Of a DNA stretch of 64,000 nucleotides, positions 8,895-17,668 are shown in pieces (position 1 is the stretch's first letter; each line of letters begins with the position of its first letter). The notes beneath the pieces are model-generated. The model ran no database searches and was not told the DNA's origin. It was given only the letters and a program-made list of their open reading frames with translations. This DNA comes from Gordonia westfalica (lineage in GTDB: Bacteria > Actinomycetota > Actinomycetes > Mycobacteriales > Mycobacteriaceae): NCBI RefSeq assembly GCF_900105725.1, contig NZ_FNLM01000034.1:806001-870000 (forward strand). Direction: 5' to 3'. Position numbers and translations under genes: made by a program.

Positions 8895-10587
8895 GGACGC
8901 CACACCCGCCCGTGGGACTCTGGCGGTCGACGACGAGACACCGGACGATGCAGGAGCATTCCCACGCTTGACAGACGAACAAGTCGCAACGCTCGAGGTC
9001 GGTGGCACCCGCCGATCGGTGCACACCGGCGAGGTTCTGATCACAGAAGGCACGCCCAGCCGCGAATTCTTCGTCATCATCTCCGGAAGGGTCGCAGTCA
9101 TCGACGAAGGCGACAGTGACGGCGGACGCCGCGTATTGCGCGTGCATGGACCCGGCCGATTCCTGGGCGAACTCGGACTACTCGAAGGCCAGATGGCGTT
9201 CTTCACCGCCGAGGCCATCGAGGACGGCGAGGTGCTCGTCGTCCCGGCCGCACGCGTGCGCGAACTTGTGGCCCACGACCAAGTGCTCAGCGATCTCATC
9301 CTGCGGGCCTACCTTGTTCGCCGGCACCTACTCATCGGCCTCGGAGCCGGTTTCCGGATCATCGGCTCCTGCTATTCACCGGACACGTTGCGGCTTCGCG
9401 AGTTCGCAATGCGAAATCGATTACCGCACAGGTGGATCGATCTGGAGCAGGACCAGCGGGCCGAGCAGTTGCTGCGGAGCTTGCACGTCGCGCCCGAGGA
9501 CACTCCCGTCGTGATCTGGCATGGCGAGAGGGTGCTGCGCAATCCGACGAACGCGGAACTCGCCCGAATCGTCGGGCTTGCGGTCCCGGACGAGTCCCAG
9601 GACGTGTTCGACCTCGTCGTCGTGGGTGCCGGACCGGCCGGGCTGGCCGCGTCGGTATACGGCGCCTCAGACGGATTGAACACGGTGACACTGGAGTCGA
9701 TGGCCGCAGGCGGGCAGGCCAGTACCTCCTCTCGGATCGAGAACTACTTGGGCTTCCCGGCAGGGGTGTCCGGCTCAGAACTGGCTGAGCGGGCGGTGAT
9801 CCAGGCCGGCAAGTTCGGTGCCCGCGTCCTGGTGTCGGCGGAGGTGACCGGTTTCGAATCCGAGGGCGGGAATCATGTGCTTCGACTCGCGGACGGCGGC
9901 GCTGTTCGGGGACGAGCCGTCGTGCTGGCCACCGGGGCGCGGTACCGCAAGCTGACGGTTCCGGGGATCGAGGCACTGGAGGGGACCAGCGTGTACTACG
10001 CCGCGACCCACCAAGAAGCACAGATGTGCGCGACCGACCCGGTGGGAATCGTGGGTGGCGGGAACTCCGCCGGCCAAGCCACTGTGTTTCTCGCCGAGCA
10101 GGTCTCCCACGTCCACCTGCTCATCCGCGGGGACGATCTCGGGAAGAGCATGTCCCGATATCTGGTCGACCAGATCGAACAGCACCCGCGCGTCACCGTG
10201 CACCGAAACACCGAGGTGCGGGCGGTCCACGGCACCAAATACCTGGACGGGCTCGGCGTCGAAGACAATCGCACAGGCGCCCAAGACACGATCCAGGCGC
10301 GCGCACTGTTCGTCTTCATCGGGGCGACGCCGCAGACCGCGTGGCTGGCTGATGCGATCGCACTCGACGACCACGGCTTCGTCCTCACGGGCAAGGACGC
10401 GGTCCACATCCACAGAGACGGTCACCGGTCTACCAGCGCCGAGCCATCCAGGACGCTCGAGACCAGCCGCCCCGGATTGTTCGCGGCGGGCGACGTCCGC
10501 CGCAGCTCGGTGAAACGGGTCGCATCGGCAGTCGGCGAGGGAGCCATGGCGGTACGCCAGATCCACGAGTACTTCGCCGGACGCTGA
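8872..10587 (+). CDS. Fusion: cNMP-binding domain, thioredoxin-like domain, thioredoxin-reductase-like FAD domain without CxxC
   Basis: 571 residues from the ATG at 8872; a GTG at 8851 is an alternative. Residues about 35-150 form a cyclic-nucleotide-binding beta roll (GEVLITEGTPSREFFVIISG). Residues 160-237 resemble a thioredoxin/glutaredoxin fold (FRIIGSCYSPDTLRLREF) with one Cys. Residues 245-565 are thioredoxin-reductase-like, with FAD motif GAGPAG (252-257), NAD(P) motif GGGNSAG (395-401) and the C-terminal FAAGDVR. The catalytic CATC expected after SVYY is replaced by AATH (377-380), so it cannot reduce thioredoxin by the normal dithiol route. Known relatives are annotated as FAD-dependent oxidoreductases; the true electron acceptor is unknown. 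Last intact gene of the cassette. Confidence 0.88.
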   Translation: MSTRTSSEDATPARGTLAVDDETPDDAGAFPRLTDEQVATLEVGGTRRSVHTGEVLITEGTPSREFFVIISGRVAVIDEGDSDGGRRVLRVHGPGRFLGELGLLEGQMAFFTAEAIEDGEVLVVPAARVRELVAHDQVLSDLILRAYLVRRHLLIGLGAGFRIIGSCYSPDTLRLREFAMRNRLPHRWIDLEQDQRAEQLLRSLHVAPEDTPVVIWHGERVLRNPTNAELARIVGLAVPDESQDVFDLVVVGAGPAGLAASVYGASDGLNTVTLESMAAGGQASTSSRIENYLGFPAGVSGSELAERAVIQAGKFGARVLVSAEVTGFESEGGNHVLRLADGGAVRGRAVVLATGARYRKLTVPGIEALEGTSVYYAATHQEAQMCATDPVGIVGGGNSAGQATVFLAEQVSHVHLLIRGDDLGKSMSRYLVDQIEQHPRVTVHRNTEVRAVHGTKYLDGLGVEDNRTGAQDTIQARALFVFIGATPQTAWLADAIALDDHGFVLTGKDAVHIHRDGHRSTSAEPSRTLETSRPGLFAAGDVRRSSVKRVASAVGEGAMAVRQIHEYFAGR

Positions 10588-10636
10588 CCCGAGCGCTCGC
10601 GGAAATCCGCCGGCACGCGCTCGAGGTCATCTGCCA

Positions 10637-11396
10637 TCAACCGCTCGTACTCTTGCCTGACCGCCGACCGTCGGTGTCGTCCCGCTCGAACCGCTGACGT
10701 TGGCGGGCACCGTAGGTAGCTGCCCGCACTGCATCGTCGTCTCCATGCCCGAACCCAGCGCGCCGCCCAACGTGGCAACAGATGCCACCAACCACGCCAT
10801 GATCACCAACGACGAAAACCCCGCCGGGTGGCCGATCTGGTCGGCGAACACGTCCGGAGGTATCGTCCACCATGCCGTCAAAAGCAATGGGACAAACACG
10901 ACCACATAGAAGACCATGACCCCGATCGTCAGCGTGACGACGGTGGACATGTTGTAGAGCACAGCGTGCTCCCGCTCATCCGGCGACGCCGGCCGTTCCC
11001 ACAATTCGTGATCGACGATCAGCCAGGCGATCATCGCACCAAGCGCCGTGTCCGCCGTTCGACGTAGGTAGCCCCCATCCCCGGAATCGAGATCACCGCA
11101 AGGCGCTTCGAAAGAGCTATCTCGGCAATAAGCGGGATCGTCCCTGAGCGGCGGGGCAAATCGGTGAGGTAGAGGACGATGTCTTCGCTCACATTATCGG
11201 GATCGAGCGTGCCCACCACGTCGACAAAGTCGGTGTGCTCCTCGATCGGGTACGCCTGCCTTCGGGTGGACACCTCCCACCCGTCAGCACTCTCCCTGCC
11301 CGCCGCCAAGGCTTCAGACAGACGTTCACCGATCGTCTCCGTTGCACCTGGATCGGCTATCACGAGGACAGACTTTGACGACGGATTTGTATGCAC
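10637..11396 (-). pseudogene. Decayed universal-stress-type membrane protein gene
   Basis: Remnant of a roughly 350-residue actinobacterial family that I recall as an N-terminal LTDLPRR...ISLP domain followed by membrane helices. The N-terminal part (11396 to about 11035) reads IVLYLTDLPRRSGTIPLIAE and AVISIPGMGATY, then hits TGA at 11031. The next frame resumes at 11034 with MIAWLIVDHELWERPASPDE and two membrane segments. About 110 codons that should lie between are missing. Near 10740 the frame shifts again: the conserved tail DDAVRAATYGARQRQRFERD continues in another frame to 10637. Two frame changes plus an internal deletion indicate decay, although the ATGA at 11031-11034 could in principle couple two short products. 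Confidence 0.75.
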
Positions 11397-11487
11397 GAAC
11401 GTCGCCTACCCTTACGATCCATCCAACAAATCTCTCGATCGGACGTGTCCCCACCCATACCGTCTAGCCGAATCAGCGGCCCCGGCG

Positions 11488-13119
11488 TCAGCCGATCAGT
11501 GGTACCGACCAGGTGAGCGTCGTCCCGCCCTCGTCCCGGTTGCCGCGCGGGCGGGTCATCACGCTGAACGTGCCGTCGCAGTCTTCGGCGCGCCGGGTCA
11601 GGTTCTCCAGACCGCGGTAGGTGACGTCGGTGCCGATCCCGACGCCGTCGTCGGTGATCTCGACCGTCAGCACGTCGTCGGCACGCACCGACACCTCGAT
11701 GTGGTCGGCCTGCGCATGCCGCAGCGCGTTGCTGAGCCCTTCACGCAGCACCGCATCGATGTGCGGCCCCAGCGTGTCCGGCACCACGGTGTCGACGGGA
11801 CCGTCGAACTGGACGCTCGGCGAGATCGACGCGTGCCCGGACAGCTCGGAGACGATGTCGAGGACGCGACGACGCAGCGTCGAACCGTCGGCATTGGCCG
11901 TCACCGTCTGCAGATCGAAGATCGAGGTCCGGATCTGCGCGATCGTGCGGTCGAGATCGGTCATGATCTGCTCGAGACGCGCGGTGGCCGCGGCCGGATC
12001 GGTCGATCCGGCGAGCAGGGTCTGCACCGACATGCCGACGGCGAAGAGCCGCTGGATGACATGGTCGTGCAGGTCGCGGGCGATGCGGTGGCGGTCCTCG
12101 AGCACCTCCAGGTCGCGGGCGATCTGCTGCTGTTCGGCGTAGACGACCGCGAGGGACGCGATCTCGGCGACACCGGCCAGCCCGGCGATCTCCTCCTCGT
12201 CCCAGTACGGACGATTCCGGTGCGTGATGAGCATCCAGCCGAAGGCCCCCGACGCCCGCTGCAGCGGTTGCACCGACGTCCACCGGGCGCCGCGGCGCAC
12301 CAGCGACGGCGCGATCGAGCCCGAGCGGAGGACGGTCAGCGCGTTCGCCGGCGGTGCGGTGAAGGTGTCGATCTCGACCCGGTCACCGGTGTGGCCGCGC
12401 AATTCCACCTCACCGTCGAGTTCGGTGAGCAGGTACACATCGACCGCGCCGACCAGGTCGGCGACATCGGCACACATCCGGGACATGGTGTCCGACAAGG
12501 CGATACCGGCCAGCGGTTCCGAACCGCGTCGGGCCAGCACCTGCATCCAGCGATGCCGGGTACGCGCACGCTCGAAGAGTCCGGCGTTGTCGATGGCGAT
12601 GCCCGCCGCCACCGCGAGCACGGCGACGACCGTCTCGTCGACCTCGGAGAAGTCGTCCGCCGAGCGTTTCTCGGTGAGGTAGATGCTGCCGAACACCTCG
12701 CCGCGCACCAGGATCGGCGCACCGAGGAAGGTGTGCATGGGCGGGTGGTTCGGCGGGAACCCGACCGACGTCGGATGTGCGCCGAGGTCGTGGATGCGGT
12801 GCAGTCGCGGGTCGTCGATCAGCAGGCCCAGCACGCCCCGCCCCACCGGCAGGTGTCCCATCGTCGCCCGCTGCACCTCGGTGATCCCGATGTGCACGAA
12901 CTCGCTCAGGCCCCCGTCGGGACCGCGCACGCCCAGCGCACCGTACTGGGCGTCGACCAGACCGGCGGCCACTTCGACGATGCGTTGCAGCGCGCGGTCG
13001 AGTTCCACGCCCTGCCCGACGACGAGTACGGCTTCGAGCAGCTGGCGCAGCAGGTCGGGGTCGTCGGCGCCGTGGGTGGCCAGCGCGTCGAGGGTCTCAC
13101 GCAGTCTGCGCGCCGTCAT
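11488..13119 (-). CDS. devS: DevS/DosT-like GAF sensor histidine kinase
   Basis: 543 residues. GAF domain 1 (about 30-180) contains GFPPNHPPMHTFLGAPILVR; the His in NHPPM (about 125) aligns by motif with the region holding the haem ligand of mycobacterial DevS. A second, more diverged GAF domain follows (about 200-330). The HisKA_3 dimerisation box is RHRIARDLHDHVIQRLFAVG (phospho-His about 349), and the ATPase domain ends with DDGVGIG and the G box GLENLTRRAED. It presumably phosphorylates the DevR-like regulator at 636-1301 in response to gas or redox. The ATG at 13119 is chosen because upstream sequence belongs to cobB. Soluble; no membrane segment seen. Confidence 0.9.
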   Translation of the reverse strand: MTARRLRETLDALATHGADDPDLLRQLLEAVLVVGQGVELDRALQRIVEVAAGLVDAQYGALGVRGPDGGLSEFVHIGITEVQRATMGHLPVGRGVLGLLIDDPRLHRIHDLGAHPTSVGFPPNHPPMHTFLGAPILVRGEVFGSIYLTEKRSADDFSEVDETVVAVLAVAAGIAIDNAGLFERARTRHRWMQVLARRGSEPLAGIALSDTMSRMCADVADLVGAVDVYLLTELDGEVELRGHTGDRVEIDTFTAPPANALTVLRSGSIAPSLVRRGARWTSVQPLQRASGAFGWMLITHRNRPYWDEEEIAGLAGVAEIASLAVVYAEQQQIARDLEVLEDRHRIARDLHDHVIQRLFAVGMSVQTLLAGSTDPAAATARLEQIMTDLDRTIAQIRTSIFDLQTVTANADGSTLRRRVLDIVSELSGHASISPSVQFDGPVDTVVPDTLGPHIDAVLREGLSNALRHAQADHIEVSVRADDVLTVEITDDGVGIGTDVTYRGLENLTRRAEDCDGTFSVMTRPRGNRDEGGTTLTWSVPLIG

Positions 13120-13133
13120 GGGGGAACCTGCGT

Positions 13134-14569
13134 CTAGCAGTTTGTCGGCGTCGTGCACGTGGTGGAGCCTACTCGGGAGACGAAGCGGTACAGCGCCTCC
13201 GGGATCGCAACCGGATGTAGGTGCAGGTACGACGCGTGGACCGCCGCGGTGATGACGCCGTCGGTGGCCGGCCGACCCTCGGCGTCGCGCCAGGCCCAGG
13301 CCGGCGACGCGCCGGCTGTCTGCACGGTACTGCGATGGAACTCGTGCCCGGTGACTCGTTCCCCGGCGCGGAACAGCACCGAATCGCCGACGGCCACGGC
13401 GTCGCGGTAGCCGAGCGTCAGCCTCGGCCCGAAGCTGCCGGTGATGTCGAGGACACCGCTCATCGGGTGGCCGTCGAGATGGTCGGCGAGGTAGACCAGG
13501 CCCGCGCATTCGGCATGGATGGGCCGGCCCGCGGCCACGTGCGCGCGCAGGTCGGCACGCAGCTCGTGGTTGGCACCGAGTTCCTCGGCGTGTTCCTCGG
13601 GGAAGCCGCCGCCGATGACCACACCCGCGGTGTTCGGGGAAGGCGGTCCGACAGCGGGTCGAAGGCGACGACCTCGGCGCCGGCGGCACGCAGCATCTCG
13701 GCGTGTTCGGTGTAGCCGAAGGTGAAGGCCGCTCCCCCGGCGACCGCGACGACGGGGCGCGTGATCGGTACCGGGGTCCTCTCCACGGGTGCATAGGGCG
13801 CGAGCGCGTCGGCCGCCGACCAGGGTGCGGCGTCCGGAATCCGACGCTGCCGGGCTGCCGCCACGATCGCCGGGAGGTCGAGGGCGTGGCGCAAGTGATC
13901 GGTCATCGAGGCCACGGCGGCGACCGCGTCGGCGCTGCGTTCGGCCGCGGGGATGAGTCCGAGGTGCCGGGACGGCACGGTCAGCGACGGGTCGCGCCGC
14001 AGCACGCCGACGACCGGGACGCCGACTCGGGCGCACGCCTGGCGCAGCACCATCTCGTGCCGCGGCGAGCCGACGCGGTTGAGGATGACGCCGGCGATGT
14101 GCACCGAGGAGTCGTAGGACAGGAATCCGTGCAGCACCGCCGCCAGCGACTGGCTGTGTCCGCCGGCATCGACGACCAGCACAACGGGTGCACCGATGAT
14201 CGACGCGACGTGCGCGGTCGAGCCGACGCCGAGCGCGTCGGTGCCGGCGGCGCCGAGGTCATCGCCGGTGATCCGGCCGTCGAACAGACCCATCACCCCT
14301 TCGACGACGGCGATGTCGGCTCCGGCCGAGCCGTGGGCGAACAGCGGTGCGATCAGGTCCTCGCCGACCAAGTTCGGGTCCAGGTTGTGGCCCGCACGCC
14401 CGGCGGCGACGGCGTGATAACCGGGGTCGATGTAGTCGGGACCGACCTTGAACGGCGCCACCCGGTGACCGGCCGCGCGCAAGGCGCCGATGAGTCCGGT
14501 CGTCACCGTCGTCTTGCCGCTGCCCGAGGAGGGTGCGGCGATCACGACCGCCGGAGTCGTACCCGGCAT
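13134..14569 (-). CDS. cobB: Cobyrinic acid a,c-diamide synthase, apparent frameshift
   Basis: ATP-dependent amidase that amidates (hydrogeno)byrinate at positions a and c in cobalamin synthesis. The N-terminal half has the P-loop APSSGSGKTT and the metal/ATP signature GLFDGR. Frame breaks at the GGGG run 13636-13639: the first frame reads VVAFDPLSDRLP and then nonsense, while the next frame continues NTAGVVIGGGFPEEHAEELG with the GATase Cys in HAECAGL and the C-terminal GHEFHRS. Adding one base to the run restores LPPNTAGVVIGGGF. The two halves together are of normal length. The ATG at 14569 is preferred; a GTG at 14578 overlaps the cobO stop. The same error type occurs in cobQ and dxr. Confidence 0.88.
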
Positions 14570-14571
14570 GG

Positions 14572-15189
14572 TCACCACTCGATACCCTTCTGGCCCTTGC
14601 GGCCGGCATCCATCGGATGAGCGATCTTGCGCATCTCGGTGACGAGGTCCGATGCGTCGATGAGTTTCTGCGGCGCCCGGCGACCGGTGATGATCACGTG
14701 CTGGCGTCCGGGGCGTCGGGCGAGCGTCTCGACGACCTCGTCGGTGTCGATCCAGCCCCAGTCGAGCGGATAGGTGAACTCGTCGAGGACGTAGAAGTCG
14801 TGTTCACCGCCGTCGAGCCGGCGGGCGATCTCGGTCCAGCCGGCTCGTGCCGCTTCGGCGTGATCGTCGGCGTGCTCGGAGTTGGCCCGCAACCACGACC
14901 ACCCCTGGCCCATCTTGTGCCACTCCACCGGACCACCCACGCCGGTGTCGGCGTGGCACTGTCCGAGGGCCAGCAACGCCGACTCCTCCCCGACCTTCCA
15001 CTTGGCGCTCTTCACGAACTGGAAGACGGCGACCCGCATCCCGGCGTTCCAGGCGCGCATCGCCATCCCGAAGGCAGCCGTCGACTTCCCTTTGCCGTCA
15101 CCGGTGTGAACGGCGAGCACCGGTGAGTTGCGACGCTGACGCGTGGTCAAGCCGTCGTCGGGAACCGAGGCGGGAACCCCTTGGGGCAC
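14572..15189 (-). CDS. cobO: Cob(I)yrinic acid a,c-diamide adenosyltransferase
   Basis: 205 residues of the CobO/BtuR type, which transfers the 5'-deoxyadenosyl group of ATP to Co(I) corrinoids. The P-loop GDGKGKST lies at 30-37, followed by AFGMAMRAWNAGMRVAVFQF, the substrate segment GWSWLRANSEHADD and FYVLDEFTYPLDWGW. Family length is about 200. It starts 24 bases after the chelatase gene and its stop lies next to the cobB start, so chelatase-cobO-cobB form one transcription unit, in the order known for Rv2850c-Rv2849c-Rv2848c. Confidence 0.95.
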   Translation of the reverse strand: MPQGVPASVPDDGLTTRQRRNSPVLAVHTGDGKGKSTAAFGMAMRAWNAGMRVAVFQFVKSAKWKVGEESALLALGQCHADTGVGGPVEWHKMGQGWSWLRANSEHADDHAEAARAGWTEIARRLDGGEHDFYVLDEFTYPLDWGWIDTDEVVETLARRPGRQHVIITGRRAPQKLIDASDLVTEMRKIAHPMDAGRKGQKGIEW

Positions 15190-15213
15190 TGGATGTCTCC
15201 TTCTTCGCCGAAC

Positions 15214-17142
15214 TCAGGCCGCGCCGCGGGTCAACGCGATCGCGGACAGCTCGTCCATCGTCAGCAACTCGGCGCCGAGGTGTCCGGCGAGATCGGCGGC
15301 GAGGCCCAGCCGGACCACCCCCTGCTCGCAGTCGACGACCACCGACTCGATCCGCCGGCGCCGGATCGCCGATGCCGCGGTCCGCGCCCGCGCCGGGGCG
15401 TCCCGGCCGGCGGTCGCCCGACCGTCGGTGAGGACGACCAGGAGCGGCCTGCGGTTCGGTTCGGTGCGACGGCAACGTTCGACGACGTCGCCGGCCAGCG
15501 ACAGCCCCTCGGCCAGCGGCGTGCGGCCACCGGTGCGGATCTCGGCGAGGCGGCGCACCGCGATGTCCACCGACTTGGTGGGCGGCACGGCCAGCGTCGC
15601 GGAGCCGCCGCGGGCGACGACGACGGCGACCCGGTCGCGACGGGTGTAGGAATCCCGCAGCATCTCCACACACAGCTCCGCCACCGCGGCGAGCCGGCGT
15701 CGTGCGGTCATCGATCCGCTCAGATCCACCACGAAGACGACGAGATTCGATTCCTGCCCGATGCGTTCGGCACCGCGCAGGTCCGGCGCGGCGATCCGGA
15801 GCGGTGACGGCTGAGCACGGCCCGCCGCGGTGTGATCTGCGCGGCCCGCCGCGGTCAGCACGGTCGCGAAAAGGTGCACCGGGCGGCCGGCCTCGAAGTC
15901 GACGGCGTGGGTGGTGTGTCCGCGCCGGCTTCGCGCCTTCGACCGGCGTCCGGGGTCACCCTCGCCCACACCGGTCACGCGGAGCGCGCGGACGCGCCGC
16001 CCCGTCGGCATCGGGGCGGCACCGAAGGCAGGACCGGGCGCGGGCTGGGACCGGGACTGAGACGTGGACTCCGAATCCGATTGCGCATCAGGGGTTTCCG
16101 AGGGACCGGACACGTCCGACGGATCGGCGGGGTCGGGCGCTCCACCGTCCGGGCCGCCCTCGGGCGGGGTCGGGTCGTCGTCGGGTGACCCGGGCGAGTC
16201 CGGACCGGCGGCGTCCCGGCCGGCCGACATCGCATCGTCGAGCTGATCGGAGGACAGTCCCGATTCGTCGAACGGGTTGCGGCGCCGGCGGTGCGGCAGG
16301 GCGAGTTCGACGGCGGCCCGCACGTCCTCCTCGGCCACCGTCACGGCCCCTCGCCACGCCGCGTGCGCGGCCGCGGTACGCGCCACGACGATGTCGCCGC
16401 GGAGTCCGTCGACCTCGAGGTGCGCGCAGATGCCGGCGATCCGGCGCAGTTCACGTGTCGGGAGTTCGACCCCTCCCACGTCGTCGCGCGCCGCACGGAT
16501 GCGCTGAGCGAGTTCGTGTTCGGCCTCGAGGTGTGCAGCTGCGAACCCGGCCGGGTCGGCATCGAACGCCATCCGCCGCCGGATGACCTCGACGCGTTCG
16601 TCGAGGTCCTTGCCCGCGGCGACGTCCACCGCGAGCCCGAAGCGATCGAGCAACTGCGGGCGTAGCTCGCCCTCCTCCGGGTTCATGGTGCCGACGAGCA
16701 CGAAATCGGCTGCCTGCGTGTGGGATACGCCGTCGCGTTCGATGGTGACGCGTCCGCTGGCGGCAGCGTCGAGCAGGACGTCGACGAGATGGTCGGCGAG
16801 CAGGTTGACCTCGTCGATGTAGAGGACGCCGCGGTGGGCCCGGGCGAGGAGCCCCGGGGTGAACTCCGCGCGGCCGTCTCGCAGCACCGAGGTGAGGTCC
16901 AGCGAACCGACCACGCGGTCCTCGGTCGCGCCGATCGGGAGTTCGACGACGCGACCCGAGCGGTCGTCGCCGCCGATCAGCGGGCCCAGCCCGCGCACGA
17001 TCGTCGACTTGGCGCTCCCCTTCTCGCCGCGGATCAGCACGCCGCCGATTCCGGGCGAGATCGCCGACAGGATGAGCGCGAGCTTGAGTTGCTCCTGGCC
17101 CACCACCGCGCTGAACGGGTAGCGGATCGGTTCGTCGCTCAT
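15214..17142 (-). CDS. Magnesium/cobalt chelatase ChlI-ChlD fusion (AAA+ plus VWA)
   Basis: 642 residues. The N-terminal AAA+ module has GEKGSAKST (40-48) and GVLYIDEVNLL. A Pro/Asp/Ser-rich acidic linker spans about 310-420. The C-terminal von Willebrand A domain has MIDAS residues DLSGSM and the later threonine loop LTDGRAT. Proteins of this build resemble the ChlI/D subunits of magnesium chelatase. Next to cobO and cobB in actinobacteria they are taken to assist metal insertion into the corrin ring, working with CobN, which is not in this window. It overlaps the upstream GNAT gene by four bases. Confidence 0.9.
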   Translation of the reverse strand: MSDEPIRYPFSAVVGQEQLKLALILSAISPGIGGVLIRGEKGSAKSTIVRGLGPLIGGDDRSGRVVELPIGATEDRVVGSLDLTSVLRDGRAEFTPGLLARAHRGVLYIDEVNLLADHLVDVLLDAAASGRVTIERDGVSHTQAADFVLVGTMNPEEGELRPQLLDRFGLAVDVAAGKDLDERVEVIRRRMAFDADPAGFAAAHLEAEHELAQRIRAARDDVGGVELPTRELRRIAGICAHLEVDGLRGDIVVARTAAAHAAWRGAVTVAEEDVRAAVELALPHRRRRNPFDESGLSSDQLDDAMSAGRDAAGPDSPGSPDDDPTPPEGGPDGGAPDPADPSDVSGPSETPDAQSDSESTSQSRSQPAPGPAFGAAPMPTGRRVRALRVTGVGEGDPGRRSKARSRRGHTTHAVDFEAGRPVHLFATVLTAAGRADHTAAGRAQPSPLRIAAPDLRGAERIGQESNLVVFVVDLSGSMTARRRLAAVAELCVEMLRDSYTRRDRVAVVVARGGSATLAVPPTKSVDIAVRRLAEIRTGGRTPLAEGLSLAGDVVERCRRTEPNRRPLLVVLTDGRATAGRDAPARARTAASAIRRRRIESVVVDCEQGVVRLGLAADLAGHLGAELLTMDELSAIALTRGAA

Positions 17143-17636
17143 CGTGAGCCGGCGCGGAGCATCGACACGTGTGGGATCCCGTCCTCGAGGTATTCGTCGC
17201 CCTCGGCGACGAAACCGAACTTGCCGTACATCTCGGTGAGGTAGGCCTGCGCTTCGATCCGGCAGGGATGGTCTCCGACCTCGTCCAGCGCTTCCGTCAG
17301 GAGTCGGGCGACCAGACCGCGGCCACGATGGGTGCGGTCCGTGCAGGCGCGGCCGATCCGGTACACCGGCCCACCGTCGGGTCCCGGCGGCTCGTGGAGG
17401 AGCCGCAGGGTCGCCAGGACCGCGTCGTCCTCCGGGTCGTCGCTCTCCGTGATCCAGAACTGACGGGTCGTCGGCTCGAGGTCACGGCCGTCGAGTTCCG
17501 GGTACGGACAGGCCTGCTCCACGACGAAGACGTCGACCCGGAGCCGGAGGATGCGGTACAGCGTCGCCGCGTCGATCTCGGCTGCCGTACTGCGATGGAC
17601 CCGCGGTCGCCGGTGTTCCTGCGGTTCAGCGCTCAT
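17139..17636 (-). CDS. GNAT N-acetyltransferase (ElaA-like)
   Basis: 165 residues, a single GNAT fold of the ElaA type: LYRILRLRVDVFVVEQACPY at the N-terminus, a strand VYRIGRACTDRTHRGRGLVA containing the acetyl-CoA loop RxxRGRG, and MYGKFGFVAEGDEYLEDGIPH at the end. The substrate is unknown. It is the first gene of the chelatase-cobO-cobB unit, with a four-base overlap to the chelatase gene, and has the same place in M. tuberculosis (Rv2851c); no link to cobalamin is evident in the sequence itself. Confidence 0.88.
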   Translation of the reverse strand: MSAEPQEHRRPRVHRSTAAEIDAATLYRILRLRVDVFVVEQACPYPELDGRDLEPTTRQFWITESDDPEDDAVLATLRLLHEPPGPDGGPVYRIGRACTDRTHRGRGLVARLLTEALDEVGDHPCRIEAQAYLTEMYGKFGFVAEGDEYLEDGIPHVSMLRAGSR

Positions 17637-17668
17637 GTGTCGTGGTTAGCACAGATGGCCGCCCCACA

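Noticed and set aside
11179..13137. Long open frame antisense to devS, and similar long antisense frames across cobB, mqo, pyc, prp and PBP genes
   Set aside because: Mirror frames typical of GC-rich coding DNA; compositions rich in Arg/Val/Gly/His with no domain.
13120..13794. Extended N-terminus for the DevS-like kinase
   Set aside because: The extension is cobB sequence in the wrong frame; the kinase resemblance begins at 13119.
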